This document shows positions 7,329-15,754 of a stretch of DNA of 41,716 bases, one piece after another. Position 1 is the stretch's first letter. Each line of letters begins with the position of its first letter. Origin of the DNA: CAZKRU01 sp964555235. Lineage in GTDB: Bacteria > Verrucomicrobiota > Verrucomicrobiia > Methylacidiphilales > CAMAQI01. The stretch is taken from assembly GCA_964555235.1 (NCBI GenBank), contig CAZKRU010000037.1, positions 1-41,716 of the forward strand. The letters are read 5' to 3'. The notes under the pieces were generated by a model. It saw nothing but the letters and a program-made list of their open reading frames with translations, was not told the origin of the DNA and made no database searches. Position numbers and translations under genes: made by a program.

Positions 7329-8140
7329 AAATTTGCCGGCCGGTAAGTCTTCACGCGGCTCAACCATCCGGCGAGCCAGCGCTCTTCGTGCCGTTCGGGA
7401 GGCGCATTTTCAACGCGACGACGGAGCACGATTTCTGCCGCATTAGCAAACTCGGTCGTCGCCGAGATCGTTGCCTCCCCCTTCATCTGCTCCAAGACTT
7501 GCAGCAGTCCCCAGCCAACTCCGTTGTAACGTTCCGTGAGTTTGGTTCCCTCGCCTTTGAAATTGACGTAGTCGACCAACGCATAAAGTCCATTACGCAC
7601 TTGCGAAATTCGGTCGAATTGAAATTTGATTTTTTCGACACTTTTCGGATCGACCGCTTTCACCATTTTCGGAAGTGCCTGCTCCAACCGAAGCACGGCA
7701 AAGCGAGATTGGAGCCCCACGGTAGCGGCGAGCAACTTTTTGAGATCCATCATTTTTTGATCGGTCGGATCCTTCGTCGCTGCGAGAAACTGCTCCCGGT
7801 TTTTCCAGGGACAAGGGGTCCCCGGTTGAAGCCAGAAGGGGAGCTGCACCCGGTTTTGAGCGAAATAGAGGACGAGGACCGGAAAGCTTTCCTCAAATTT
7901 TTTGATCTCTCCGGCCGGATACCAGATAAAGTGACAGATCCCGAGGGATGCAAAATTTTCGCCCGTATTCCAACTCGTGAGCCCGTCAATCGTTCCGTTG
8001 CATTCGTTCTTCCAAATTTTTTGGGCGATCGCCTGCGCATCGTGCTCATTGATTTCAATCGCCGCCCCTCCGGAAGAAGGGAGCGAGAAAAGAAGCCATG
8101 ACAAGAGGGCTCCGTATGCTAAATAGGTTCTCTTGATCAC
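7325..8140 (-). CDS. Secreted conserved protein of unknown function (possible lysozyme-like fold)
   Basis: A 271-residue protein with a signal peptide (residues 1-26, MIKRTYLAYGALLSWLLF then ending near SGGAA). The mature N-terminus has IWKNECNGTIDGLTSWNTG and ASLGICHFIWYPAG, a combination I associate with a widespread conserved protein of unknown function in Gram-negative bacteria. The Glu in KNEC and the GICHF segment hint at a lysozyme or transglycosylase-like arrangement, but this is inference. The gene overlaps its downstream neighbour by four bases. Divergent from the murU-like operon 57 bp away. Confidence 0.65.
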   Translation of the reverse strand: MIKRTYLAYGALLSWLLFSLPSSGGAAIEINEHDAQAIAQKIWKNECNGTIDGLTSWNTGENFASLGICHFIWYPAGEIKKFEESFPVLVLYFAQNRVQLPFWLQPGTPCPWKNREQFLAATKDPTDQKMMDLKKLLAATVGLQSRFAVLRLEQALPKMVKAVDPKSVEKIKFQFDRISQVRNGLYALVDYVNFKGEGTKLTERYNGVGWGLLQVLEQMKGEATISATTEFANAAEIVLRRRVENAPPERHEERWLAGWLSRVKTYRPANL

Positions 8141-8186
8141 AGTCCCATAGCATCGGGAAGTTGATCGAAAAAATCCAGTAAAAAGC

Positions 8187-8200
8187 AGGAGAGGGACTTG
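8187..8200 (+). promoter_or_regulatory. Strong ribosome-binding site fixing a TTG start
   Basis: AGGAGAGGG precedes the TTG at 8198-8200 at normal spacing. It supports TTG as the initiation codon of the nucleotidyltransferase gene, the first of a seven-gene overlapping operon. Confidence 0.75.
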
Positions 8201-8920
8201 ATCAAAACGGCATTTGTATTAGGCGCTGGCCTCGGAACGCGGCTTCGCCCCTTGACGGAAGCGTGGCCCAAACCGCTCCTTTCGCTCGGCGGACGCCCTC
8301 TGATTACCTATGCCTTTGATCATTTAATCCCCTTGGGCGTTGATCGCATCATCATTAACACTCACCATTGCGCACACCGCTATGAAGAAGTCTTTCCCGA
8401 TCATCATTGGCGCGGAATTCTCCTTCACTTCCGACATGAGCCGATTCGCCTCGAAACCGCCGGGGGCTTAAAAAACATCGAAGACCTCTGGACCGAGTCG
8501 GGTCCGCTTCTTGTTTATAATGGCGATATCCTGAGCGATCTCCCCCTCAGCGCCTTGGTCGAACGCCATCAACACGCCGGGACCGATGTCACCCTCGCAC
8601 TTCGAACACAAGGAACCCCTCTCAATGTTGGTATCGACTCTGAAGGCTTCGTTCAGGATTTGCGCGACGTTCGAGGAATCTCAGGATTAACTCCTACCTT
8701 ATTCACAGGAATCTACCTGATCGAACGCCCTTTTCTCCAACGACTGACCCCGGGACGTGTCGAATCGGTCATTGATGTATTTCTCCGAATGTTGCAGTCC
8801 GGGGGAAAGGATGGTCAAATTGCGGGAGCCGTGATAGATTCAGGGTCTTGGTGTGACATCGGAACGCTCGACGAATTCCGACGAATGGAAGCCGCACTGA
8901 CGACAGAACAAATGAAATGA
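8198..8920 (+). CDS. Nucleotidyltransferase, MurU-like (NDP-sugar pyrophosphorylase family)
   Basis: A 240-residue cytoplasmic enzyme with the family's N-terminal nucleotide-binding signature GAGLGTRLRPLT (9-20), WPKPLL (23-28) and the metal-binding VYNGDIL near residue 92. The lack of a left-handed beta-helix domain and the neighbouring AmgK-like kinase match the Pseudomonas/Caulobacter MurU-AmgK pair. In that pathway AmgK phosphorylates MurNAc at the anomeric carbon and MurU uridylylates it to UDP-MurNAc, bypassing de novo synthesis. Mannose-1-phosphate guanylyltransferase is the alternative. First gene of the operon; its stop overlaps the kinase ATG by four bases. Confidence 0.82.
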   Translation: MIKTAFVLGAGLGTRLRPLTEAWPKPLLSLGGRPLITYAFDHLIPLGVDRIIINTHHCAHRYEEVFPDHHWRGILLHFRHEPIRLETAGGLKNIEDLWTESGPLLVYNGDILSDLPLSALVERHQHAGTDVTLALRTQGTPLNVGIDSEGFVQDLRDVRGISGLTPTLFTGIYLIERPFLQRLTPGRVESVIDVFLRMLQSGGKDGQIAGAVIDSGSWCDIGTLDEFRRMEAALTTEQMK

Positions 8921-9936
8921 CTGCACAAGAAGATTGGTTGAGTGAGGCGACACGGACGCGGGTAAAACCGTTCCGGAACCAGAAGCCGAGGATGATTCCC
9001 ATTATGAATGGCGGATCAGACCGGAGCATTCACCGTGCTGAGATCCCCGGCGATGTTTCCTGCATCGTCATGCATTACACGCCCGAGCGTCAGGAGAATC
9101 ACTATTTTGTCGAAATTGGAACCTTCCTCAAAAATCTCGGCGTCCCTGTCCCTGAAATTCTGGAATTTGATCCCGAACAACGCTTGATCTGGCTCGAAGA
9201 TCTCGGCGGCGTTGATCTCTTCTCCATGCGACACTGGACCTGGCCCGAACGGCGTTCCGGTTACGAAAAGGCCCTCCGAGCCGCGTATCAACTGCACCAA
9301 GCAGGACTTCATGCTTTGGAGGGAAAATCCGTTCGCCTGATGCCCGGTTTTGATCAAGGCCTCTATCGCTGGGAGCGAGATTATTTTAAAAAACAATTTG
9401 TTCAGCGCGTCTGCGGAATCACCCTCCCCGAACTGGAAGAGGCTCTTCTCGAAGAAGAACTCGCGGAACTCGCCACCCGTCTCTGCTGCGAGACTCCCTG
9501 TCTCGTCCACCGCGATTTTCAATCGCAAAACATTCTCATCCGAGGTGAAAAAGCGTACCTCATTGACTTCCAGGGAATGCGTCTCGGCGCGTGCCACTAC
9601 GATCTCGGCTCCCTGCTCTACGACCCGTATGTCGAATTTGATCGGGAGCAACGACTCGAACTTCTGGAATACTACTACCACCTCAATCCCGAACCAAAGG
9701 GAAGTTGGCGCTCGTTTCAACAGGCATTTCACGAAGCCTCCATCCAACGTCTCATGCAAGCGCTCGGAGCCTATGGCTTTCTTTCGCTTCAAAAGGGGAA
9801 GTCCCAATTTTTGGATCACGTTCCTGCGGGACTTTCGAATCTGGAAGAAGCCGTCTCCTTGGCGGGCTCGACCCCCCACTTGGAAAAATTATTGAACGCC
9901 TGTCAAAACGCTTGGAAACAACGAGCCACCTCATGA
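8917..9936 (+). CDS. Aminoglycoside-phosphotransferase-fold sugar kinase, AmgK-like
   Basis: A 339-residue kinase of the APH/choline-kinase fold. Catalytic Brenner loop HRDFQSQN is at 198-205 and the metal-binding IDFQG at 216-220. The N-lobe has GGSDRSIHR (32-40) as the nucleotide loop, and LIWLEDLGG precedes the hinge. The HRDFQ..N/IDFQ pattern and coupling to a MurU-like gene fit AmgK, which phosphorylates MurNAc/GlcNAc at C1. ATGA overlaps join it to the gene on each side. Without a substrate test, other sugar kinases of the fold remain possible. Confidence 0.8.
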   Translation: MTAQEDWLSEATRTRVKPFRNQKPRMIPIMNGGSDRSIHRAEIPGDVSCIVMHYTPERQENHYFVEIGTFLKNLGVPVPEILEFDPEQRLIWLEDLGGVDLFSMRHWTWPERRSGYEKALRAAYQLHQAGLHALEGKSVRLMPGFDQGLYRWERDYFKKQFVQRVCGITLPELEEALLEEELAELATRLCCETPCLVHRDFQSQNILIRGEKAYLIDFQGMRLGACHYDLGSLLYDPYVEFDREQRLELLEYYYHLNPEPKGSWRSFQQAFHEASIQRLMQALGAYGFLSLQKGKSQFLDHVPAGLSNLEEAVSLAGSTPHLEKLLNACQNAWKQRATS

Positions 9937-10766
9937 GCGCCATTTCAAACAGCGAATACGAATTCATCCGCAAGCTCGTCTACGAACAGAGCCGCATCAA
10001 CCTCGGTTCGGACAAGAAAGAGCTGGTCGCCGCGCGCCTCAATAAACGGCTTCGTGAGACGGGAATTCCAACGATTGGCGAGTACTGCGCCTACCTGGAA
10101 AAGGAAGAGGAAGAGCTCGCGAATTTACTGGATGTCATCTCAACCAACCACACGTTCTTTTTTCGTGAAATCCAACATTTCCAATTTTTAATGACAGTCG
10201 CCCTTCCGGAGATCGTCCAGCGCATGGCCGCCTCCAAGGAAACCGTCCTGAGAGTCTGGAGTGCGGCCAGCTCGACGGGAGAAGAGCCGTTTTCCATTGC
10301 CATTCATCTTGAAGAGTTTTTTAAAGGAAAACCGAACGCTTGGAAAATGGAGGCCACCGATATTTCCACCCGGGTCCTGGCGCATGCCGAGCAGGGAGTT
10401 TATCCGCTCGACCGACTTCGAGAAATTCCTCAGGAATTATTTCGAAAGTATTTCCAGCGCGGAGTCGGAGCCAAGGACGGGTATTTCAGGATTAAGGAAC
10501 CGCTCCGCAATGCCGTTCGATTTTCGCGAATGAATTTACTTCAGCCGCATTATCCATTTCATGAACCGTTCCATCTGGTCTTCTGCCGGAATGTCATGAT
10601 TTATTTCGACCGCGCGACTCAAGAAGAACTCGTCAATAAAATCTCCAGCCACATGATTCCGGGTGCCTATCTGATGATCGGCCATTCCGAAAGTCTGACC
10701 GGGGTGAAACATCCATTTCGCGCGGTCAAGCCGGCGATTTATCAGAAACCCGAGAAGAACTTATGA
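9933..10766 (+). CDS. cheR: Chemotaxis protein methyltransferase CheR
   Basis: A 277-residue protein started at the ATG at 9933, which overlaps the kinase stop as ATGA. Longer readings extend into the previous gene. The N-terminal helical domain (EYEFIRKLVYEQSRINLG) is followed by the SAM-binding domain with RVWSAASSTGEEPFS near residue 100 and VFCRNVMIYFD near 215. CheR methylates glutamates of chemoreceptors using SAM; its antagonist CheB follows directly. There is no cheA, cheW, cheY or receptor gene in the window, and the motif content suggests a normal enzyme. In non-flagellar bacteria such pairs may serve alternative sensory pathways. Confidence 0.93.
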   Translation: MSAISNSEYEFIRKLVYEQSRINLGSDKKELVAARLNKRLRETGIPTIGEYCAYLEKEEEELANLLDVISTNHTFFFREIQHFQFLMTVALPEIVQRMAASKETVLRVWSAASSTGEEPFSIAIHLEEFFKGKPNAWKMEATDISTRVLAHAEQGVYPLDRLREIPQELFRKYFQRGVGAKDGYFRIKEPLRNAVRFSRMNLLQPHYPFHEPFHLVFCRNVMIYFDRATQEELVNKISSHMIPGAYLMIGHSESLTGVKHPFRAVKPAIYQKPEKNL

Positions 10767-11866
10767 GCGGAGGATCCGGAAAAATCAGGGTACTGGTGGT
10801 TGATGACTCCGCGATGGTTCGTAAAATCGTGACGGATGCGCTCAGCAAAGACCCGGAAATCGAAGTGGTCGGCACGGCGGTGGATCCCTACATCGCCCGG
10901 GATAAAATCTTGCAACTCAATCCGGACGTCATGACGCTCGACATTGAAATGCCTCGCATGGATGGCCTGACCTTTCTCAAAATTGTCATGGAACACCGAC
11001 CCATGCCAGTGATCATCATGAGCTCCCTGAGCCAGGCAGGATCGCAAGTCGCATTAGACGCATTGAAAGCAGGTGCCGTTGAAGTCTTGGGAAAACCGAG
11101 CGGCTCATTCTCCGTCGGCGATCTCGTCAACATTCTTCCCGACAAAATCAAGCTGGCAGCTCATTCCAAAATTCGTTACGCCACCCCCACCACGGCCGCC
11201 CGGATGGAAACCCAAACCATCGCGACCGCACCCAAAGTCATCACCACTCCGATTCCGACCGTCGCCGTCAATTATCATCCACGCCAAGTCATTGTTCTCG
11301 GCGCTTCGACCGGAGGAACCGAAGCACTCAAAGAAGTGCTCATCCGACTTCCCAAAAATTTACCGGGGATCTGCATCGTCCAACACATTCCCGCCTACTT
11401 TTCGAAGGCATTTGCGGATCGGCTCAACACCCTCTCCGAACTCGAAGTTCGTGAGGCCCAGGATGGCGATCGACTGGAGCCTGGACTCGCGCTCGTCGCC
11501 CCCGGCGGCTTTCACATGGAAATGCGATGGATGCTCGATCACTACAAAGTCTATTTAAATCAAGGGCCGATGGTTTGCCATCAACGACCTGCAGTCGATA
11601 ATCTCTTCGAGTCCGCAGCCAAAGCCGCAGGTCGCTATGCGGTCTCCGCCCTCTTTACTGGAATGGGAAAAGACGGGGCTCAGGGAATGTTGAAATTGAA
11701 AGAAGTCGGCGCGCGAACGTTTGCCCAAGATGAAGCGACCTGCGTTGTCTTCGGAATGCCACGAGCCGCAATGGAACTGGGCGCCACTGAAAAAATGGTC
11801 CCACTTCTCGAAATGCCAAAAGTACTGGTCGATGCCGCCCATGCCTTGGCCCGAGGAAAAGCGTGA
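10763..11866 (+). CDS. cheB: Protein-glutamate methylesterase/response regulator CheB
   Basis: A 367-residue protein. Residues 7-125 form a receiver domain with acidic pair D14-D15, phosphoacceptor D60 (LDIEMPRMDG) and K111 (GKPSG). A Thr/Pro-rich linker (about 140-172) leads to the methylesterase domain with Ser182 in LGASTGG, His208 (QHIP) and Asp304 (GMGKDGA), the expected catalytic triad. It removes methyl groups from chemoreceptors when phosphorylated. Coupled to cheR by ATGA at the start and to the next gene by GTGA at the end. All key residues are present, so it is probably active. Confidence 0.95.
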   Translation: MSGGSGKIRVLVVDDSAMVRKIVTDALSKDPEIEVVGTAVDPYIARDKILQLNPDVMTLDIEMPRMDGLTFLKIVMEHRPMPVIIMSSLSQAGSQVALDALKAGAVEVLGKPSGSFSVGDLVNILPDKIKLAAHSKIRYATPTTAARMETQTIATAPKVITTPIPTVAVNYHPRQVIVLGASTGGTEALKEVLIRLPKNLPGICIVQHIPAYFSKAFADRLNTLSELEVREAQDGDRLEPGLALVAPGGFHMEMRWMLDHYKVYLNQGPMVCHQRPAVDNLFESAAKAAGRYAVSALFTGMGKDGAQGMLKLKEVGARTFAQDEATCVVFGMPRAAMELGATEKMVPLLEMPKVLVDAAHALARGKA

Positions 11867-12912
11867 AGGTCCTCGTCACCGGGATGATCGCCTGCATGGA
11901 CGACGCCGAGTGTCTGAGGCGCGTCGTGGAATATGGTCACCGCCGAGGCCGCGAGATTCAAGTTTACGACGCCGTCAAAGAATTCACTCGAAACGGCAAA
12001 AAACCCCTGGAGCGTCTTCTGGGAACGACTGATTACGTTTTCGAACTCACGCGCGAACGCGAATACGAAAAGATCGGTTTCCAAATTCAGAAGCATGGCT
12101 ATCAGGATGTCATCATTCGCGCCCCGGCGACCGTCGAGTGGAATCGCATCAATCGAAAATTCAAAGATCAGCGAATCATCAAGGAATTCATTAACCCGGA
12201 CTGCATTGTGACCCTGATCGAAGCCGAATGGGTGATCAAAAAACGAATTGAGAGCCTGAACGATAGCGATCCTTTTTTGCGCGCGCTCAAAGCCCGGAAA
12301 CACACCCTTTACGAGATTCTTTCCTGGATGAACGAGGAAGTCTCACTTTCGGAAGATTGGGCCAAAGCGATGGGGATTCCCCACTACGTTCTCGCCGTCT
12401 CCGAGCCACCGCACGCCGTTTACTCGCTTGTCACTCGGCCGAATCCGTGGGTGGTCTACGCCAGTTACAGCATGACTTACGGAACCCCCGACAAGCGTCA
12501 GATCGTGAATCAAGTCATTGACCGACTCCGCGATTATGCCGTGGTCATTGATCCGCAAACCGTTGAAATCGGCGCCGCCTTTGAAAGCGAACTTGATCGG
12601 GAAGTTATCTACGCTTACACCGTTCACCGGGATCTCCATTGGTACGTCGGAAAAGTCGATGCCGTCGTCGCGATTCATCCCTATTCCGAGCGCCCTCCCC
12701 TCTCCGCTGGAATGATGGACGAACTCGGGCATGCCCGGGATTACATGAAAACGCGTTACATGATTTTCCCGAAGGGATTTTCTCCATTCACCACCGATAG
12801 CTACATCGAGAAGGGGCATCTCTTCGAAAAGCCCGAAGAATTTTTCCACCATATTGAAGCCGTGGACGGACGAAAGAAATTTGAAAACTTCCGATTGGAT
12901 GCCGAATCATGA
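11863..12912 (+). CDS. Putative nucleotide-processing protein (P-loop-kinase-like fold plus NDT-like C-terminus)
   Basis: A 349-residue protein with a GTG start that overlaps the cheB stop (GTGA). The N-terminal MKVLVTGMIACMDDAE resembles a kinase-type beta-strand/loop but lacks a Walker A GxxxxGKT. Later segments (DVIIRAPATVEWNR, NPDCIVTLIEAE, KHTLYEILSWMNEEV) follow the order seen in predicted adenylate-kinase-like proteins I recall from archaea and bacteria. The C-terminal part (VVYASYSMTYG, DYAVVIDPQTVEIG, VDAVVAIHPYS) is reminiscent of nucleoside 2-deoxyribosyltransferase-like domains. Its stop overlaps deoC by four bases, which fits a deoxynucleoside role. The assignment is tentative. 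Confidence 0.5.
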   Translation: MKVLVTGMIACMDDAECLRRVVEYGHRRGREIQVYDAVKEFTRNGKKPLERLLGTTDYVFELTREREYEKIGFQIQKHGYQDVIIRAPATVEWNRINRKFKDQRIIKEFINPDCIVTLIEAEWVIKKRIESLNDSDPFLRALKARKHTLYEILSWMNEEVSLSEDWAKAMGIPHYVLAVSEPPHAVYSLVTRPNPWVVYASYSMTYGTPDKRQIVNQVIDRLRDYAVVIDPQTVEIGAAFESELDREVIYAYTVHRDLHWYVGKVDAVVAIHPYSERPPLSAGMMDELGHARDYMKTRYMIFPKGFSPFTTDSYIEKGHLFEKPEEFFHHIEAVDGRKKFENFRLDAES

Positions 12913-13577
12913 ACCTGGCCAAGTTGATCGATCATACCCTTCTCAAACCCGATGCCACTCTCGTTGAAATCACGCAGCTTTGCAAAGAAGCGATCGAGCA
13001 AGGATTTTACGCCGTCTGCATCAATTCCTATTGGATTCCGAATGCGCGACTTCTTCTTCAAAAATCGCCGGTAAAAATCGCCGTGGTGGTTGGATTTCCA
13101 TTTGGCGCCACTCTTCCTCAAGTCAAAGCCTACGAAACCACGGCCGCCGTCGCCGCTGGCGCAGATGAAATTGACATGGTGATGAATCTCGGCGCCGCCC
13201 GGGAAGGCCACTGGGAATTTATTGAACACGAAATTCACAGCGTCGTTTCTGCCGCCCACGGACGACCGGTCAAAGTGATTTTGGAAACGACTTCCCTGAC
13301 CGAAGCTCAGATCCGCGAGGCGTGCCACCGCGCCGTGAAGGGCGGCGCACAGTTTGTCAAAACCTCCACGGGGTTTGGAATCGGAGGCGCAACCGTCGAA
13401 GCCGTTCAGTGGATGCGCGAAACCGTCGGACCGAGTTTTGGCGTCAAAGCCTCGGGCGGCATTCGCACCAAAGCCATCGCTCAAGCCCTCGTTGCCGCCG
13501 GAGCCAATCGTCTCGGCTGTTCTTCCAGCCTTTTGGTCGTTCGCGGTGAAAGCGCATCGATGGAGGAGCGATATTAA
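12909..13577 (+). CDS. deoC: Deoxyribose-phosphate aldolase DeoC
   Basis: A 222-residue class I aldolase. The Schiff-base lysine is K151 (FVKTSTGFG), the second active-site lysine K180 (VKASGGIR), and the acid D89 in DEIDMVMN. DHTLLKPDAT near the N-terminus and VVGFPFG at 59-65 are typical. It converts 2-deoxyribose 5-phosphate to glyceraldehyde 3-phosphate and acetaldehyde, completing deoxynucleoside breakdown. No thymidine phosphorylase or deoB gene is nearby. It is joined to its neighbours by overlaps (ATGA upstream, TAATG downstream). Normal family length. Confidence 0.97.
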   Translation: MNLAKLIDHTLLKPDATLVEITQLCKEAIEQGFYAVCINSYWIPNARLLLQKSPVKIAVVVGFPFGATLPQVKAYETTAAVAAGADEIDMVMNLGAAREGHWEFIEHEIHSVVSAAHGRPVKVILETTSLTEAQIREACHRAVKGGAQFVKTSTGFGIGGATVEAVQWMRETVGPSFGVKASGGIRTKAIAQALVAAGANRLGCSSSLLVVRGESASMEERY

Positions 13578-13975
13578 TGTTCGACTGGCTCTTCGGCAAA
13601 AAGTCGATCCCATCTCCGATCATCAAAAAGATGGTGATTCCTCGTGTGGATAGCGAAATCACCCAACACCATTTATTCCTGCAGGTTCACGGCCCCAAAG
13701 AAGAGACCATGGTCGGGATCACCCAATCGATCATGACGATCGGCACCGACGCCGTGAACCTCATTCGCCTGAAAGATCCCGAAGTCGCTCCCGTGCATTG
13801 CTCTCTCCAAATCGTTCTGGATGTCAATCCGTGGATCATGCTCAAGGACATGAGTGACAAGGGAACGTTGGTGAATGGAAAAAAAATCGATGGCGAGGAA
13901 GCACTCTTCCACCACGACTGCATCCGCATCGGCCAAACCGAATTAAAACTCATCGCCCCAACACTGAAGCGATAG
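13577..13975 (+). CDS. FHA-domain protein
   Basis: A 132-residue protein. Residues about 38-128 form a forkhead-associated domain: MTIGTDAVNLIRLKDPEVAP, HCSLQI, DMSDKGTLVNGKKI, and HDCIRIGQTEL. The usual GR-SxxH is degenerate (IGTD in place of IGR, with VAPVHCSL containing His), while the NG-in-VNG is retained. FHA domains bind phosphothreonine. Weakened phosphate-binding residues make strong phosphopeptide binding doubtful. It is the last gene of the 8198-13975 operon; its ATG overlaps the deoC stop as TAATG. No kinase partner is present. Confidence 0.8.
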   Translation: MFDWLFGKKSIPSPIIKKMVIPRVDSEITQHHLFLQVHGPKEETMVGITQSIMTIGTDAVNLIRLKDPEVAPVHCSLQIVLDVNPWIMLKDMSDKGTLVNGKKIDGEEALFHHDCIRIGQTELKLIAPTLKR

Positions 13976-13988
13976 AGATTGGTCTCTA

Positions 13989-14084
13989 TTTCGCGCAGAG
14001 CTCGCAGTGATCGCAGAGAAGATTCCAATTTGATTTTGAAAATCAGATTCCTCTCTCGGCGTGCTCAGCGAGCTCTGCGCGAAA
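13989..14084. repeat. CGCGCAGAG-type intergenic inverted repeat
   Basis: A perfect 17-bp arm TTTCGCGCAGAGCTCGC (13989-14005) pairs with 14068-14084. A second palindrome, TGATTTTGAAAATCA, lies between them. It begins 14 bp beyond the FHA gene, so it may end that operon's transcript. The same family recurs at 16104-16197, 23180-23210, 24011-24090 and 37723-37804. Confidence 0.85.
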
Positions 14085-14465
14085 AATGGAGGTCAGCCGC
14101 GGAAGCTTCATCCCACGTAGTGAATCAAATCCGGATTTTGGGAAACTGGAAGATTTGGGCATTGCCCCCGAAACGAATCCCTCCAAAACTCAACATCGCT
14201 CACTCGAAACGAGAGCGGCGATTGTTTTTTTCGCTCCAGATAAATTTCTCCCCGAGCGGGCGAGATCGGTTGATTTGTTTTTTTTGAGACCCGGAGAATG
14301 CGAGTCACGGTAACACTTTCAATCTCGCAAAATGGAACGCAAACCGGAATCACCCCAAAAATCAACAAAGTCACCGCAGATGGGCTCACCCCTCCGTCTC
14401 GAATAAAAAACGGGCCTAGCCTCGGCGATCTCCGCGACTCCGCGCGAGAATACATCCCCGCCTCC
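14085..14465. other. Region without a confident gene
   Basis: About 380 bp between the FHA operon and pfkA. A degenerate repeat copy (CGACTCCGCGCGAGAA) sits at 14433-14450. A minus-strand frame open over roughly 14108-14400 reads like protein (for example GVIPVCVPFCEIESV) but has no good start or binding site and no recognisable family; it may be an eroded gene. Confidence 0.4.
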
Positions 14466-15551
14466 TTAATCGCCAAAACTGATCCCCACCGCTCGCCCTG
14501 CCGCAACAATCTGGTTCTCCGGGAGAATTCGTTTAATCTGGCCGACGGCCTCCGAGATCGGAACGGAGCCGATTTCGTAATTTTGATAACTCACCATGTA
14601 GCCAAATTTTTCATCCCGGATCAGCTCCACTGCTTTGACGCCAAATCGGGTTCCGAGAATTCGATCCAAAGTCGTTGGGTCGCCTCCCCGTTGCAAGTGA
14701 CCCAGCACCACACATCGGGTTTCCTGACGAGTTCGTCTCTCAATTTCATCCGTGACTTGCTGCCCGATCCCTCCGAGTTTTTTTTCTCCGGGATGAGTTT
14801 TATCCTCTCGAACAACATAGTCGCCTCCCTTGACCGTCGCTCCCTCCGCCACGACCACCATCGTACAGAGACAGCCGTCATCTTTACGACGCCGAACGAC
14901 CTCTGCTACTTGTTCATGCGTAAACGGAATCTCAGGAACCAGAATAATATCCGCCCCTCCCGCCATTCCACCATAAAGCGCAATCCACCCCGCATAGCGT
15001 CCCATCACTTCAAGAACCATCGTACGCTTATGACTCGTCGCCGTCGTATGAAGCCGGTCGCAGGCATCCGCCACGCATTCGACCGCTGAATCAAATCCAA
15101 AGGACATCGCCGTTGCCGAAATATCGTTATCAATCGTCTTTGGAATTCCAACGGTCGGAATTCCGGCCTCCTGAAGCTGCAGCGCTGTCGAAAGGGATCC
15201 ATCGCCCCCAATACAGACGAGCGCCGAAACATCCAACCCCTCAAGAGTCTCCCGGGCCTCCGCCATGATCTCTTTCGGAATCACCGCTTTATCGCCGTGA
15301 CCGACTTTCGCAACAAAACGTCCCTTGTTCGTCGTTCCAAGAATCGTTCCTCCTGCCGCCATGATCCCAGCGGTGGAACCTTTACTGAGAATTCGATAGC
15401 GAACGGGCGAAAGCAGCCCCTCATATCCGTCACTAAAACCGATCACTTCCCAACCGAGATTATTGGCCGCTCGAACGGTCGATCGAATCACCGCATTCAG
15501 GCCGGGACAATCTCCGCCACTGGTCAAAATTCCGATGCGTTTCGGTTTCAT
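14466..15551 (-). CDS. pfkA: 6-phosphofructokinase
   Basis: A 361-residue phosphofructokinase that makes fructose 1,6-bisphosphate. Seen: GILTSGGDCPGLNA (7-20), the phosphoryl-donor loop GGDGS (115-119), catalytic PKTIDND with D141, MGRYAGW (about 183-189) and a C-terminal PxxxxLGHLQRGG-like QRGG. By E. coli numbering, Gly104 is Gly118 here, typical of ATP use, whereas position 124 is Lys138, as in PPi-dependent and group III enzymes. ATP dependence is therefore likely but not certain. Monocistronic; starts at ATG 15551 with no close neighbour upstream. Confidence 0.95.
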   Translation of the reverse strand: MKPKRIGILTSGGDCPGLNAVIRSTVRAANNLGWEVIGFSDGYEGLLSPVRYRILSKGSTAGIMAAGGTILGTTNKGRFVAKVGHGDKAVIPKEIMAEARETLEGLDVSALVCIGGDGSLSTALQLQEAGIPTVGIPKTIDNDISATAMSFGFDSAVECVADACDRLHTTATSHKRTMVLEVMGRYAGWIALYGGMAGGADIILVPEIPFTHEQVAEVVRRRKDDGCLCTMVVVAEGATVKGGDYVVREDKTHPGEKKLGGIGQQVTDEIERRTRQETRCVVLGHLQRGGDPTTLDRILGTRFGVKAVELIRDEKFGYMVSYQNYEIGSVPISEAVGQIKRILPENQIVAAGRAVGISFGD

Positions 15552-15641
15552 GCCGCAAAGCTTACGAAGGGTTTTTCAAAAAGGCGACCGCGAATTTTAA
15601 AATTAAATCTTACGCGGCCAAAATTAGGAAAACACCCTTCT

Positions 15642-15668
15642 CTCGCCAAGATCGCGAAGCCGCAAAGG
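15642..15668. repeat. Partial CTCGCCAAG-type repeat
   Basis: A single arm reading CTCGCCAAGATCGCGAAGCC then GCAAAGG, matching the GCCAAG/CTTGGCG family that forms a complete hairpin at 29465-29506. No matching second arm is found nearby. Confidence 0.45.
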
Positions 15669-15754
15669 ATTTTTGAGGTTTGAAGAAATTTTACCAATGA
15701 AATGAACGAATAAATCACTTCCCGGATTTTTCGGATCGTTTTCCGTGGTCAAAA

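Noticed and set aside
9016..9879. 287-codon minus frame opposite the AmgK-like gene
   Set aside because: Antisense shadow of an intact kinase gene with conserved catalytic motifs.
14108..14509. Protein-like minus frame of 133 codons
   Set aside because: No good start or family; it overlaps repeat sequence and the pfkA end; described only as a possible eroded gene.
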